Position numbers and translations under genes: made by a program. Shown here in pieces: positions 34,312 to 42,356 of a stretch of DNA of 49,382 nt. Under the pieces are notes generated by a model that was not told the DNA's origin, ran no database searches, and was given only the letters and a program-made list of their open reading frames with translations. This stretch comes from an uncultured bacterium (lineage in GTDB: Bacteria > Myxococcota_A > Polyangia > Polyangiales > Houyiibacteriaceae): the NCBI GenBank assembly GCA_938024995.1, contig CALJDU010000054.1:1-49382 (forward strand), written 5' to 3'. Position 1 is the first letter of the stretch, and each line of letters starts with the position of its first letter.

Positions 34312-35045
34312 GCGTTTCGCGCGGGGCGGATCCCGAGCTCGCGCCGGATGTCGGCGAGCGGCTGCTCCCAGCGCGACTCCCAGTGCACCGAGGGCATGTA
34401 GGACGCCGCCTTCCCGCGCCGGTACCCGTCCAGGTTCTTTCGCGCGCCTCCATCTTTGACGGTCGCCCCGAGCGCGATGATGCCGGGGATGGGGAAGCCG
34501 GTCTGCGCGTAGGAGAACGCGAGCAGGCTGGCCTCAGAATGGGGATCGGTTTGGTAGCCCGTGAGCGCGTGCCAGATGTCGTGCGTTTGGCGCATGCGCT
34601 GTGAGATGTAGGCGGCGACCGGCGGGACGCTCTTCGGCGGCGGCTGAAAGAGGTCGGGGTCGAGCCCGTTGTCGTCGAGGTGCCGGACGTACGCGCCGCC
34701 GAGCGTGTCTGCCGGCAACGCGCGGAGCCCATCATAGTCCACGGACCGAGAGTCGATCGCGGGACGCTCGCGGAGCAGACGGTCGCCGTCGGCGGAGGTC
34801 GCGAAGCGCGCGAGGAAGCGCGGGAAGAACGGTCGGCTGACCGCGAGCCCCATGACAAAGACCTGCTCGGTGTCGTTGGGGTCTCGCATCAACTTCACGA
34901 ACGCGGTCGTCGCGAGTCGAATCTGCGCGAGGGCGTTGCCCTCCATGACCATCTTGGCTGCGGCTTCCTGCTCAGGAGAGGGGGCCGGCATTGTGCGCGC
35001 GGCCTTTTTCTCGGGTGTGGGATTCGCGATCGCGGCGTTCATCAT
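34308..35045 (-). CDS. Coq4-family ubiquinone-biosynthesis-like protein
   Basis: A 245-residue protein with the Coq4 metal-binding signature HDxxHx(11)E: H155-D156, H159 and E171 in QTHDIWHALTGYQTDPHSE. Coq4 organises, and probably modifies the ring in, ubiquinone synthesis; bacterial relatives also occur outside quinone operons. The ATG at 35045 is chosen because AAGGAG precedes it by 6 bases; upstream codons run into the promoter. There is no other quinone gene in the window, and the gene is divergent from a TetR regulator that probably represses it, so an inducible role is more likely than a housekeeping one. Confidence 0.85.
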   Translation of the reverse strand: MMNAAIANPTPEKKAARTMPAPSPEQEAAAKMVMEGNALAQIRLATTAFVKLMRDPNDTEQVFVMGLAVSRPFFPRFLARFATSADGDRLLRERPAIDSRSVDYDGLRALPADTLGGAYVRHLDDNGLDPDLFQPPPKSVPPVAAYISQRMRQTHDIWHALTGYQTDPHSEASLLAFSYAQTGFPIPGIIALGATVKDGGARKNLDGYRRGKAASYMPSVHWESRWEQPLADIRRELGIRPARNA

Positions 35046-35057
35046 GGGTCGCTCCTT

Positions 35058-35075
35058 ATTGACACTAACGACAAT
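35058..35075. promoter_or_regulatory. Proximal TetR operator over the Coq4-gene promoter -10
   Basis: An 18-bp imperfect palindrome, attgacactaacgacaat (outer attg and caat arms; 12 of 18 positions symmetric). It overlaps the minus-strand -10 box TATTGT (reverse complement at 35071-35076) and the expected start point. It shares its arms with the second site at 35091-35108, with centres 33 bp apart. Confidence 0.5.
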
Positions 35076-35098
35076 AGTGCCGCCCTCTTTATTGTCAA
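35071..35098 (-). promoter_or_regulatory. Promoter of the Coq4-like gene
   Basis: On the minus strand, TTGACA (35098 down to 35093, perfect -35) is followed after 16 bases by TATTGT (35076 down to 35071, -10). This places the start about 20 bases ahead of the AAGGAG ribosome site. Both boxes are covered by palindromes, as expected for TetR repression. Confidence 0.6.
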
Positions 35099-35108
35099 GC
35101 GTGCCAAT
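35091..35108. promoter_or_regulatory. Distal TetR operator over the promoter -35
   Basis: attgtcaagcgtgccaat is an 18-bp palindrome with 14 of 18 symmetric positions (ATTG-n-CA-n-GC-n-TG-n-CAAT). It contains the minus-strand -35 box and lies 25 bases upstream of the tetR start, so one repressor could control both genes. Confidence 0.6.
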
Positions 35109-35132
35109 AAAAGAAGGGTGTAGGCTGCGGGC

Positions 35133-35756
35133 GTGAGCCGCACCCGGCGAGACCCTGAAGAAGCGCGACGGCTCATCTTGGAAGCCGCGCAGCGCGCGCT
35201 CGTGAAGCGCGGGCCGGACGCGGTTCGCTTGAAGGACGTCGCGGAGGAGGCGGGAGTGAGCCGCGCGCTGGTCTCCCACTACTTCGGCAAGATCCACGAC
35301 GTGATCGAGGCCGCGTTCGAATCTCATATCGATTCACAGCGCGCGCGTTTCATCGGGCGCTTGATCGGTTCGCCGAGCGATCCACGCGAGTGGTTCGCGG
35401 CGTTCTTCGAGGAGGCTCTCGAGCCGCTTCACAGCCGGCTGGTCGCGTGGTCGATGATCTCGGGACGCGCTGAAGCGGAAGACTTCTTCCCCGTCAGGCG
35501 GCGAGGGACGAAGCTCGTCGTCGATGCGATCGAGGCTCGGTTCAAAGCGGACGGTGAACCGCGGCCGCGAGAAGAGATCGAGGTGAACCTGGTGATCGCG
35601 ATCTCAGCGACCATGGGATACGCGCTCGGTCGCAAGGTGCTCTGGTCGAGCGTCGGTCGTCGCGCGTCCAAGGAGCGCGATCAAAAGGTCTTGGCGCGAC
35701 TCGCCGACATGCTCTTGCATGACCTCGAGACCGACCTCGAGAACGAGGACGCGTAG
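35133..35756 (+). CDS. TetR-family transcriptional regulator
   Basis: A 207-residue regulator starting at GTG 35133. The N-terminal helix-turn-helix is typical: RRLILEAAQRALVKRGPDAVRLKDVAEEAGVSRALVSHYFGKIHDVIEAAF (about 12-65). The C-terminal ligand domain is helical and contains many aromatic and charged residues; the inducer is unknown. It faces the Coq4-like gene across 87 bases with two matching palindromes, so it probably represses that gene and itself. Confidence 0.9.
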   Translation: MSRTRRDPEEARRLILEAAQRALVKRGPDAVRLKDVAEEAGVSRALVSHYFGKIHDVIEAAFESHIDSQRARFIGRLIGSPSDPREWFAAFFEEALEPLHSRLVAWSMISGRAEAEDFFPVRRRGTKLVVDAIEARFKADGEPRPREEIEVNLVIAISATMGYALGRKVLWSSVGRRASKERDQKVLARLADMLLHDLETDLENEDA

Positions 35757-35761
35757 CCGAC

Positions 35762-36847
35762 TCAGGGAGCGAGGGTGTTCACGCGAACGCCGATCTCGCC
35801 GTCGACCTCGACGAGCTCACCGACCGCGATGACCTTGTCTCCAACGCGGAGCGTGACGCGATCGCTAAGCGCGACGCCGCTGGTCAAGACTTCGCCGGGC
35901 TTGAGATGCGTCAGCTCGGCGAGCGGGAGGGTGAAGCGCGCGACCTCCGCGGAGACCTCGATCGGGACATCGTCGAGCGCGGCCGTGCCGAGCGTCGTGG
36001 GCGCTTCTTCGTTCGCGGGGTCGTTCACCGTTTTGGCTCCTTGTCCGACCTCGACGGGAGGCCGCTCTACGCAACGCGTGATGGTGAGCGACCCGTGATC
36101 GGCGGTGCACTCAAAGAGTCGAGATGAGTCACCGCGCGCGTGGACCCAGATCTCGTTCGTCGATTCGCTGAGGATCACGATGTCACCGTGCTCAAGCGTA
36201 CCCGCCTCGTGACGCGAGAGGGTCGCTGTTCCGCGGCGCGCGATCAACGTGACCGGGAGCGAGCTCATCTGTGTGGGCGGTTGAGGTCGAAGGCTCTGCG
36301 TACCGATCAGCAAGCGCGCGAGGCCGCGGTCCCCGGCGATGAACACGCTCACGTCGCTCCGCAGCGCGTCCGTCGCGGGGAGGAGCGTCGCGGGCTCGCG
36401 AACCTCGACCCGCGCGACCACCCAGCCGAGCTCCAGCTGGCGAAGGGCGAAGGCGACCAAGAACGCGATGACGCCGGACTCGGTCGCGGAGAGCGCCACC
36501 GGTCCGCCGATCGCGGGACCGCCTTCGCCGCCGACCGCGCGGTTCACCAAGACCGCGGCGATGCGCGCGTCCAACATGAGGACTACGCGCGCCGCGTCCT
36601 CGCCGTCGATCGCGATCGCGACTCCAGGGTCAAAGAGCGCGTCACGTGATCGTTGTGCTGCGACCACACGCGGCGCGCTCGGCTTCAGCGTGAGCGGAGC
36701 GCCCAGGAGCTGCTCGAGCGGTCCACGGAGGCGCGCGATTCCGTCTTCGAGGTTGGGGAACCGCTTCACATATTGATTGAGACGGCCGACCTCGGCGTGA
36801 CTCATCGACGCGTGGTCGAACGGGAAGGGCGCGGCATCATCAACCAT
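35762..36847 (-). CDS. SctQ/FliM-type C-ring protein with two SpoA domains
   Basis: A 361-residue protein. Two surface-presentation-of-antigens (SpoA) domains are seen: about 196-260 (LPVTLIARRGTATLSRHEAGTLEHGDIVIL) and about 292-358 (VPIEVSAEVARFTLPLAELTHLKPGEVLTSGVALSDRVTLRVGDKVIAVGELVEVDGEIGVRV). This layout is that of SctQ (YscQ/HrcQ), the cytoplasmic sorting-platform protein of type III secretion. FliM or FliN of the flagellar motor is the alternative. No other secretion or flagellar gene lies nearby, so it is an orphan here. It ends 5 bases from the convergent tetR stop. Confidence 0.85.
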   Translation of the reverse strand: MVDDAAPFPFDHASMSHAEVGRLNQYVKRFPNLEDGIARLRGPLEQLLGAPLTLKPSAPRVVAAQRSRDALFDPGVAIAIDGEDAARVVLMLDARIAAVLVNRAVGGEGGPAIGGPVALSATESGVIAFLVAFALRQLELGWVVARVEVREPATLLPATDALRSDVSVFIAGDRGLARLLIGTQSLRPQPPTQMSSLPVTLIARRGTATLSRHEAGTLEHGDIVILSESTNEIWVHARGDSSRLFECTADHGSLTITRCVERPPVEVGQGAKTVNDPANEEAPTTLGTAALDDVPIEVSAEVARFTLPLAELTHLKPGEVLTSGVALSDRVTLRVGDKVIAVGELVEVDGEIGVRVNTLAP

Positions 36848-36921
36848 TCACGCGCACCATACCTGACATTCTTCCGGAGGAGCTGCCCGTCCCCGCCCTC
36901 CTTCGTCGCGTTCCAAATATC

Positions 36922-36999
36922 GTTTCCGCACAGGCGCTCAGGCGCGGGTTCCGGAGCGAAGCGGAGAACGCGCGGCGATGGCGCCGCAGGTGCGGAAAC
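36922..36999. repeat. Palindromic repeat, single full copy
   Basis: A 78-bp copy beginning gtttccgcac and ending gtgcggaaac, a perfect 10-bp inverted terminal repeat. It is followed by aaagaatatc and then, after about 20 bases, gcgaacgtaggagggaggctcc; a near-identical tail follows the third copy at 39.6 kb. The 36848-37087 gap contains nothing else recognisable. Confidence 0.8.
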
Positions 37000-37087
37000 A
37001 AAGAATATCCCTGAGCGAAGCGAACGTAGGAGGGAGGCTCCCGACTACTTGCTCGTTAGCGTTCAAACACCGAGAAGCGACGAGTCG

Positions 37088-37765
37088 TCAGTCGCTGGTG
37101 CGGCTGAGCTGCTCAAGGCGCTCGGGGGAGCGAAAGTCCACGACCAGATCCGGCGCGTCGTGGTGCCGTCGCGCAGATCGGGACAGGCGAACGGAGAGCT
37201 CGAATCCGCCAACCTCCCAGTAGTGATAGGCGCGCGCGTCTCGTGAAAAACAGCGCGCGTCGCTGTGCTGTCGCAGCGCGCTCCAGCACTCATTCGGGGC
37301 GTTCATGCGCGTCGAGAGCTCATCGCCGAGGGCCTGGATGAGCGCGGCGACGATCACGCGGTAGCCCGCGCCCCACTCACGGAAGCGGACCTTGTCGCGA
37401 ACGCCTTTGCTATCGAGAACGGCGCGGACCGCACAGACGCGTCCACCGCAGAAGCGCAAGGTCACCTCAGCCGGGAAGCCGAGCTCGCGGAGAACGCCCC
37501 CGCAGCGCGCGCTCTCGCCGTCGCGCGCGTATGTGTGTCCAGCGCGTTCGCAGGCGCGTCGCGCGCGTCGCTCTCTCCATCCAAAACGAAAGCCGGCCAG
37601 CTCAAGCGGTGCTCCGTCGGGATCTACCTCAGGCGGCTCTCCGTCTGGATGAAAGTGCGGCGTTCCCCCGCGCGAAGCAGGGTCGGGTTGGGCGACCGCG
37701 GACGAGCGCGGCGTGACCGCGCAGGCGACGAGCAGAACGAAGAGCGCGCCGTGCGCTCGGATCAT
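37088..37765 (-). CDS. Secreted hypothetical protein with conserved cysteines
   Basis: A 225-residue protein from ATG 37765, whose signal peptide reads MIRAHGALFVLLVACAVTPRSSAVAQ. The mature part starts with a Pro/Asp-rich HFHPDGEPPEVDPDG segment. It then has cysteines in RRACERAGHTY, ESARCGGVL, RFCGGRVCAV, NECWSAL and DARCFSRD, suggesting disulfides. GFRFGWRERRARRACE resembles a short domain in other myxobacterial secreted proteins, but I cannot name it. Its ATG overlaps the amidase stop by 4 bases (ATGA), so the two form one transcript. Function unknown. Confidence 0.72.
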   Translation of the reverse strand: MIRAHGALFVLLVACAVTPRSSAVAQPDPASRGGTPHFHPDGEPPEVDPDGAPLELAGFRFGWRERRARRACERAGHTYARDGESARCGGVLRELGFPAEVTLRFCGGRVCAVRAVLDSKGVRDKVRFREWGAGYRVIVAALIQALGDELSTRMNAPNECWSALRQHSDARCFSRDARAYHYWEVGGFELSVRLSRSARRHHDAPDLVVDFRSPERLEQLSRTSD

Positions 37766-39315
37766 CGCGGATCCACCGGGACTTTCGGGAAGTCGCCGCG
37801 GTCCCGCAGCTGCGCTTCGATCGCGCACATGCACCGCAGGACGATGTCTTCGCGCCACGGACGCGAGATGACCTGAACGCCGACGGGGAGCCCGAGGCTC
37901 TCGGCTTCGATCTGTCGCGCGCGGTTGTCGAGCCGATCGATCGCGTCCGTGCGCGCGGTCTCGCCGCTCTTCACCTTCGTGATCGGCACCGAGCCGGCTG
38001 GAAGGTTGAGGAAGCTGTAGCGCGCCACGTTGACGAACCCGAGGGTGAAGTCATGAGCCATCCCGAGCGGCGCCGCGGTCGTCACGAAGTTGGGCGCGAT
38101 CACCGCGTCCACTCCTGCCTCGTTCCAGGTGCGCATCTCATCGACCCGGAGCTGATCGCGGCGCGCCGCGATCTCCCAGTGACGCGCGACGGTCGTGTCC
38201 CCGAGCGCGCCGAGAAGGGCGGCTAGGCGGGTCTCCTTGACCAGCTCAAGCGCGCGCGCGACACCGCGGCGCGCGCCTGCCGGCATCCGCGCGATCCGCG
38301 CCATCGTGCGGAGCGGCGCGATGAAGGGGTCACCGTCCAAGAGCTTCTCGAGCGTCGCGAGGCCGTCGCCGCTCATCGCCTGGAAGTAGAGGAAGACGAT
38401 CTCTTCGACGTTCGGAGGCGCGAAGGGAACAACGGTCGCGCCTGCGTCGCGCAGCGCCTCGACGGCGGTACGAATCGCGCGCTTGATCGACGCCGCCGGC
38501 GAGAAGAAGCCGTCGTCTTCGTAGTAGCCAATGGTGAGCTCGCTGATGTCGAGCGACTCGTTGGGCGTGAGCACGGGGATGCGCGGGTCGAGCTTGTTGT
38601 GGAGCGCGCTCGGCAGAGCCTCGAAGAAGAAGCGAACGTCCGAGGCGGTTCGAGCGAGCGGTCCGGTTTGCGCGCGGATGAGCTCCTGTCCCGCGAGCGA
38701 ACCCTGAACTCCGAGGTTGGACCAGCGATCGATCGTGGGCTTCAGACCGGCCACGCCGCAGAACGCAGCGGGCACGCGGATGGAGCCACCGATGTCCGTG
38801 CCGACGCCGAGCGCGCTGACGCCCAGCGCCAAGGCGGCCGCTTCTCCTCCGCTGCTCCCACCTGGTCCGTGCGTGGTGCGCCACGGGTTGAGCGTGCTGC
38901 CGTAGATCTCGTTGGTCGTCTCCATCGGAGAGAGGAGGGTCTGCGGGACGTTGGTCTTTCCGATGATGACCGCGCCGGCCTCTTTCAAGAGCTGCACGAT
39001 CACCGCGTCGCGGGAGGCGATGTGATCGCGGCGCGCGACCACGCCCAGTGTCGTTGGGTGACCATCCGCGTCGACGTTCTCTTTGATCGTGACCGGCACG
39101 CCATCGAGAGGGCCGCGGGTCAGACCAGCGGCGCGGCGCTCATCGGACGCTCGGGCGGCGTCCATCGCTTCCGGGAACCGAAGCGCGATCGCTTTGATTT
39201 TCCCGTCCATCTCGTCTGCTCGAGCGAGCAACGCGTTCAGGATCTCCTCGGCGGTCGCTTCGCCCGAGTCGAGGGCCTGCGCGATCTCGATCGCGGTGAG
39301 CTCGTGCAGCGACAT
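37762..39315 (-). CDS. Amidase signature-family hydrolase
   Basis: A 517-residue amidase. The Ser-cisSer-Lys triad is clear: K78 in VTIKENVD, S154 in GPGGSSGGEAA and the nucleophile S178 in GTDIGGSIRVP. The 24-residue gap between the serines equals that of fatty acid amide hydrolase. It hydrolyses a carboxylic amide; the substrate is unknown. GatA is unlikely because GatB and GatC are absent and the C-terminal half differs. There is no signal peptide, so it is cytoplasmic. It is the first gene of an operon with the secreted protein. The repeat array lies about 100 bases upstream of its start. Confidence 0.9.
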   Translation of the reverse strand: MSLHELTAIEIAQALDSGEATAEEILNALLARADEMDGKIKAIALRFPEAMDAARASDERRAAGLTRGPLDGVPVTIKENVDADGHPTTLGVVARRDHIASRDAVIVQLLKEAGAVIIGKTNVPQTLLSPMETTNEIYGSTLNPWRTTHGPGGSSGGEAAALALGVSALGVGTDIGGSIRVPAAFCGVAGLKPTIDRWSNLGVQGSLAGQELIRAQTGPLARTASDVRFFFEALPSALHNKLDPRIPVLTPNESLDISELTIGYYEDDGFFSPAASIKRAIRTAVEALRDAGATVVPFAPPNVEEIVFLYFQAMSGDGLATLEKLLDGDPFIAPLRTMARIARMPAGARRGVARALELVKETRLAALLGALGDTTVARHWEIAARRDQLRVDEMRTWNEAGVDAVIAPNFVTTAAPLGMAHDFTLGFVNVARYSFLNLPAGSVPITKVKSGETARTDAIDRLDNRARQIEAESLGLPVGVQVISRPWREDIVLRCMCAIEAQLRDRGDFPKVPVDPR

Positions 39316-39420
39316 GGCGGGACCATGCGCGTACCGTTTCAGCCCGTCAAGGAGGCTAGAGTCGCCTCTTGGGGTGGTCGCTAGGTCGTCTCACATCGGG
39401 CCAACGATCGTCCAAACATC

Positions 39421-39668
39421 GTTTCCGCCCAGGCGCTCAGGCGGGTGTTCCGGAGCGGAGCGGAGAACGCGCGGCGATGGCGCCGCAGGTGCGGAAACAA
39501 AGAATATCGTTTCCGCCAGGCGCTCAGGCGCGTGTTCCGGAGCGGAGCGGAGAACGCGCGGCGATGGCGCCGCAGGTGCGGGAACAAAAACCATCGTTTC
39601 CGCACAGGCGCTCAGGCGGGTGTTCCGGAGCGGAGCGGAGAACGCGCGGCGATGGCGCCGCAGGGAAC
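39421..39668. repeat. Three tandem copies of an 88-bp palindromic repeat
   Basis: Copies at 39421-39498, 39509-39585 and 39596-39668, with starts 88 and 87 bases apart. Each begins gtttccgc and ends in gcggaaac or a variant (gcgggaac, gggaac). Inside, aGGCGC pairs with GGCGCC, and gttccggagc...gagaac forms an apical hairpin. The linkers are aaagaatatc and aaaaaccatc. The third copy has lost part of its right arm. Read as RNA, each folds into a long hairpin. The 39316-39790 gap holds no gene. It is not a CRISPR: linkers are 10 bp and the repeats are self-complementary. Confidence 0.85.
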
Positions 39669-39790
39669 AAAGGCGCAGAGCGCGAACATGGGAGGGAGGC
39701 TCCAAATCATTTACTTATTTGGAGGGAGGGGCGGACAGACCCTCCAAGGAATACTGACGGTCATGGGGAGATCCTCTAACCTCGCGAAGC

Positions 39791-41482
39791 GTGAAAGTCT
39801 GTCCGCGCTGCCAGCTCACCTACCCCTCTGAGAACGAGGCTTGCTTCGTCGACGGCAACACGCTCGTCGAGATGTCAGATCCGTACTTGGGGATGGTCGT
39901 CCGCGGCCGCTACAAGCTGGAGCGCGTGCTGGGAGAAGGCGGCATGGCGACCGTCTACTACGCGAGCCACACGCTGGTGGACCAAGCGTTCGCGGTGAAA
40001 ATCTTACGCAAGGAGCTCGCCGCGCAACCGACCACGCTGGAGCGTTTTCGCCGAGAGGCGAAGAACACCGCGCAGCTTGAGCACCCGAACATCGTCGAGA
40101 TCATCGAGCACGGGACGCTTGAGGACGGCGGCGCTTTCTTGGTTATGGAGCTGCTCAACGGCGCGACCTTGAACGACGTACTGGGTGATGGAGCGCTTCA
40201 CTCCGCGACGGTCGCGAACTTCGGTTTCCAGGCGGCGCTCGGTCTCGCGCGGGCGCACGACTTCGGCGTGATCCATCGCGACCTGAAACCGGAGAACATC
40301 TTCATCACGGAGCCCGAACAAGGTCAGTACGTCGTGAAGCTGCTCGACTTCGGGATCGGTCGGTCCAACCAGGACGCGCGATTGACGAACGCGGGGGAGC
40401 TCTTCGGCACGCCGCAGTACATGGCGCCGGAGCGCGTCACGAACATCGACGCAGGGGCGTCATCCGATCTCTACGCGCTCGGCTGCATCCTCTTTGAGAT
40501 GGTCACCGGGCGGCTGCCTTTCCAGGCGAGCGACGTCACGAGTTTCTTTCTGAAGCACATGAGAGACGCCCCGCCGCGGCCGAAACAGTTCGCGCCGACC
40601 TGCCCGGACATCCTCGAGGACTTGATCCTCAAGCTGATGGAGAAGGACCCGGAGGATCGCCCGGTCGATGCGCACCACGTGTGCCGCGTCTTGTCTCAGC
40701 TGATCCCGACTCAGTCCCAACAGCACCGCGCGCTCCCCGCGGCGCCTGAGGTGCACGAGCCGCTCGCGGCGACGTCGCTGGAGCACTGGAACCATCGCGT
40801 CGTGACCTTCGAGCGGATGATCGAGCGACTGCCGGAACCGCAGCCCGCCCTCGCGGCGACGCTTGATGAGATCCGCGCCCAGATGGCGTCCATCGAAGAC
40901 CTCCGTCGCCTCGCGCTGGTCGAGCAGCGGAAGCTTGAGGTTCTCGAACGTAACGCGCGCGAGTCTCGTTCTCGCCTGGGCAACGCGGTTCAGGTGCTCG
41001 CGGAAGATCTCTCGCGCGCCAAGGAAGACGCGCGCTCTGCCGAGACTTCCGTGCAGCCCTACATGGACGCGGATCGAACCGCGGAGGCTGGGTACCGCGA
41101 GGCGCACGACCAGCTCATGCGGATCGGTGGCTATCGCGAGCTCGGCGCGCCCGATGGAAACTTCGTCAGTGCGCTCCGCTCCGTCGTGACCTCGCTGGAG
41201 CGTTGGCTCCTGACCGAGCAGGCCGCCGAGCGGGCGCAGCACATGACCGAGAATATGCGGCGCGACGTGACTGACCTTCACTATCAAGTGCAGGCGCTGC
41301 GCGGACAGCTGGCGCGGGCGGAGACCGAGCTTGAGATCCGTCGGGTGGAGTCAGAGCGTTTGATCCACGAGAGCGGCGCGGTCGCGCGACAGCGCGAGAG
41401 TGAGCTGATCCGTTTGGCCAGTTCGCTTACAGAAGGCCTTCGACCGTTCGGGATGCGGGATCTCTTCGCGGAGCTCGACTGA
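39791..41482 (+). CDS. Ser/Thr protein kinase with N-terminal zinc ribbon and coiled-coil tail
   Basis: A 563-residue Hanks-type kinase starting at GTG. An N-terminal CPRCQLTYPSENEACFVDG (C4, C7, C18) is the zinc-finger-like tag common on myxobacterial kinases. The kinase domain spans 41-310: GEGGMATV loop (48-55), K70, HRDLKPEN (162-169), DFG (186-188) and MAPE (211-214), all intact. Residues about 330-563 are mostly helical, with long heptad-like stretches (LVEQRKLEVLERNARESRSRL), and probably coiled-coil. There is no membrane segment, so the kinase is cytoplasmic. It stands alone; its target is unknown. Confidence 0.92.
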   Translation: MKVCPRCQLTYPSENEACFVDGNTLVEMSDPYLGMVVRGRYKLERVLGEGGMATVYYASHTLVDQAFAVKILRKELAAQPTTLERFRREAKNTAQLEHPNIVEIIEHGTLEDGGAFLVMELLNGATLNDVLGDGALHSATVANFGFQAALGLARAHDFGVIHRDLKPENIFITEPEQGQYVVKLLDFGIGRSNQDARLTNAGELFGTPQYMAPERVTNIDAGASSDLYALGCILFEMVTGRLPFQASDVTSFFLKHMRDAPPRPKQFAPTCPDILEDLILKLMEKDPEDRPVDAHHVCRVLSQLIPTQSQQHRALPAAPEVHEPLAATSLEHWNHRVVTFERMIERLPEPQPALAATLDEIRAQMASIEDLRRLALVEQRKLEVLERNARESRSRLGNAVQVLAEDLSRAKEDARSAETSVQPYMDADRTAEAGYREAHDQLMRIGGYRELGAPDGNFVSALRSVVTSLERWLLTEQAAERAQHMTENMRRDVTDLHYQVQALRGQLARAETELEIRRVESERLIHESGAVARQRESELIRLASSLTEGLRPFGMRDLFAELD

Positions 41483-41487
41483 GCGCG

Positions 41488-42321
41488 TTACTCCGCGAGG
41501 CGAGCGCGAAGACCGCTCGGGCTGAGCCCGGTCGCCGCGCGGAAGTCGCGGGTCAAGTGCGCCTGGTCGGTGTAGCCGAGCTCCGCCGCGAGATCCGCGA
41601 AGTTGGGCGCTTCCCCGCGATCGATCCGGGTCGCGACCTCTTGAAGCCGATGGCGACGGATCAGCCACTTCGGAGTAGCGCCCACATAGTCTTTGAAGAG
41701 ACGCTGCAGCGGTCTGATGGAGAGACCCGCGATGGTGCAGAGCTGCTCCACGCGAAGGATCTCGTGATCGCGCTGGAGGCGCTCCACGATCGCGACCGCG
41801 AGGGAGACGTTCGGGTCCTCGCGTCGGCGGCGATTCTTTAGCCACGTCGCGAACGCCGCGAAGCCCTCCTCGTCGCTTTCGCAGAGCACGTCGCGCTCGA
41901 GCGATCGCGTCTCGGTGCAGAGCGTGTGGAGCTCCGTGTTCAGGTCGCGAAACATCGACGCAGAAGCATCGACAAACGCGCGGACGCCGCCGGGGCGCAG
42001 CTTGACGCCGCGGACGGCTCCGGTCCCGACGAGCTCTCTTCGGAAGAGCGACGTCGAGACCCCGACCAAGCGGCTCTGTGTTCCGCTCGCGTCGCGTTCA
42101 CACACCAGGTTGACGCACGGGTCGGCGAGGAGCTCGACCGTGTGCACGTGCCCATCGGGGATCGACCACCGCGCGGCCCAGAGCCCCTGCACCACATCGG
42201 CGACGGCATCGGGCGCGGCGTACGTCTTCGTTGTGATGGAGAATCCGCTCGGCTTCGACACGATCCCGCGGGGTCGCTCTGTCGATGGTCGCGTTTCTAC
42301 AAGCGGCACATCCGGCTTCAT
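41488..42321 (-). CDS. AraC-family transcriptional regulator
   Basis: A 277-residue regulator from ATG 42321; an ATG at 42357 would overlap the divergent cupin start. The N-terminal domain (about 1-150) contains ELLADPCVNLVCE and VRGVKLRPGGVRAFV, the pattern of the DUF6597-type sensing domain of this subgroup. The C-terminal 110 residues have the two helix-turn-helix motifs: LRVEQLCTIAGLSIRPLQRLFKDYVGATPKWLIRRHRLQEV and FADLAAELGYTDQAHLTRDFRAATGLSPSGLR. It is divergent from a cupin gene at only 35 bases, so it probably controls it. Confidence 0.88.
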   Translation of the reverse strand: MKPDVPLVETRPSTERPRGIVSKPSGFSITTKTYAAPDAVADVVQGLWAARWSIPDGHVHTVELLADPCVNLVCERDASGTQSRLVGVSTSLFRRELVGTGAVRGVKLRPGGVRAFVDASASMFRDLNTELHTLCTETRSLERDVLCESDEEGFAAFATWLKNRRRREDPNVSLAVAIVERLQRDHEILRVEQLCTIAGLSIRPLQRLFKDYVGATPKWLIRRHRLQEVATRIDRGEAPNFADLAAELGYTDQAHLTRDFRAATGLSPSGLRARLAE

Positions 42322-42356
42322 CCGTACAAAGAAGCCACACCGAAAGGAGCGGAGCA

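Noticed and set aside
37762..39315. GatA subunit of the amidotransferase
   Set aside because: No GatB or GatC neighbours, and the C-terminal half does not carry GatA-like features; general amidase is safer.
39421..39668. CRISPR array
   Set aside because: Only three units, linkers of 10 bp, repeats of about 75 bp that are themselves palindromic, and no cas genes.
39369..39779. Repeat-encoded proteins (three overlapping frames rich in Gly, Arg and Ala)
   Set aside because: The frames only translate the tandem palindromes; they have no ribosome site and no similarity beyond the repeat itself.
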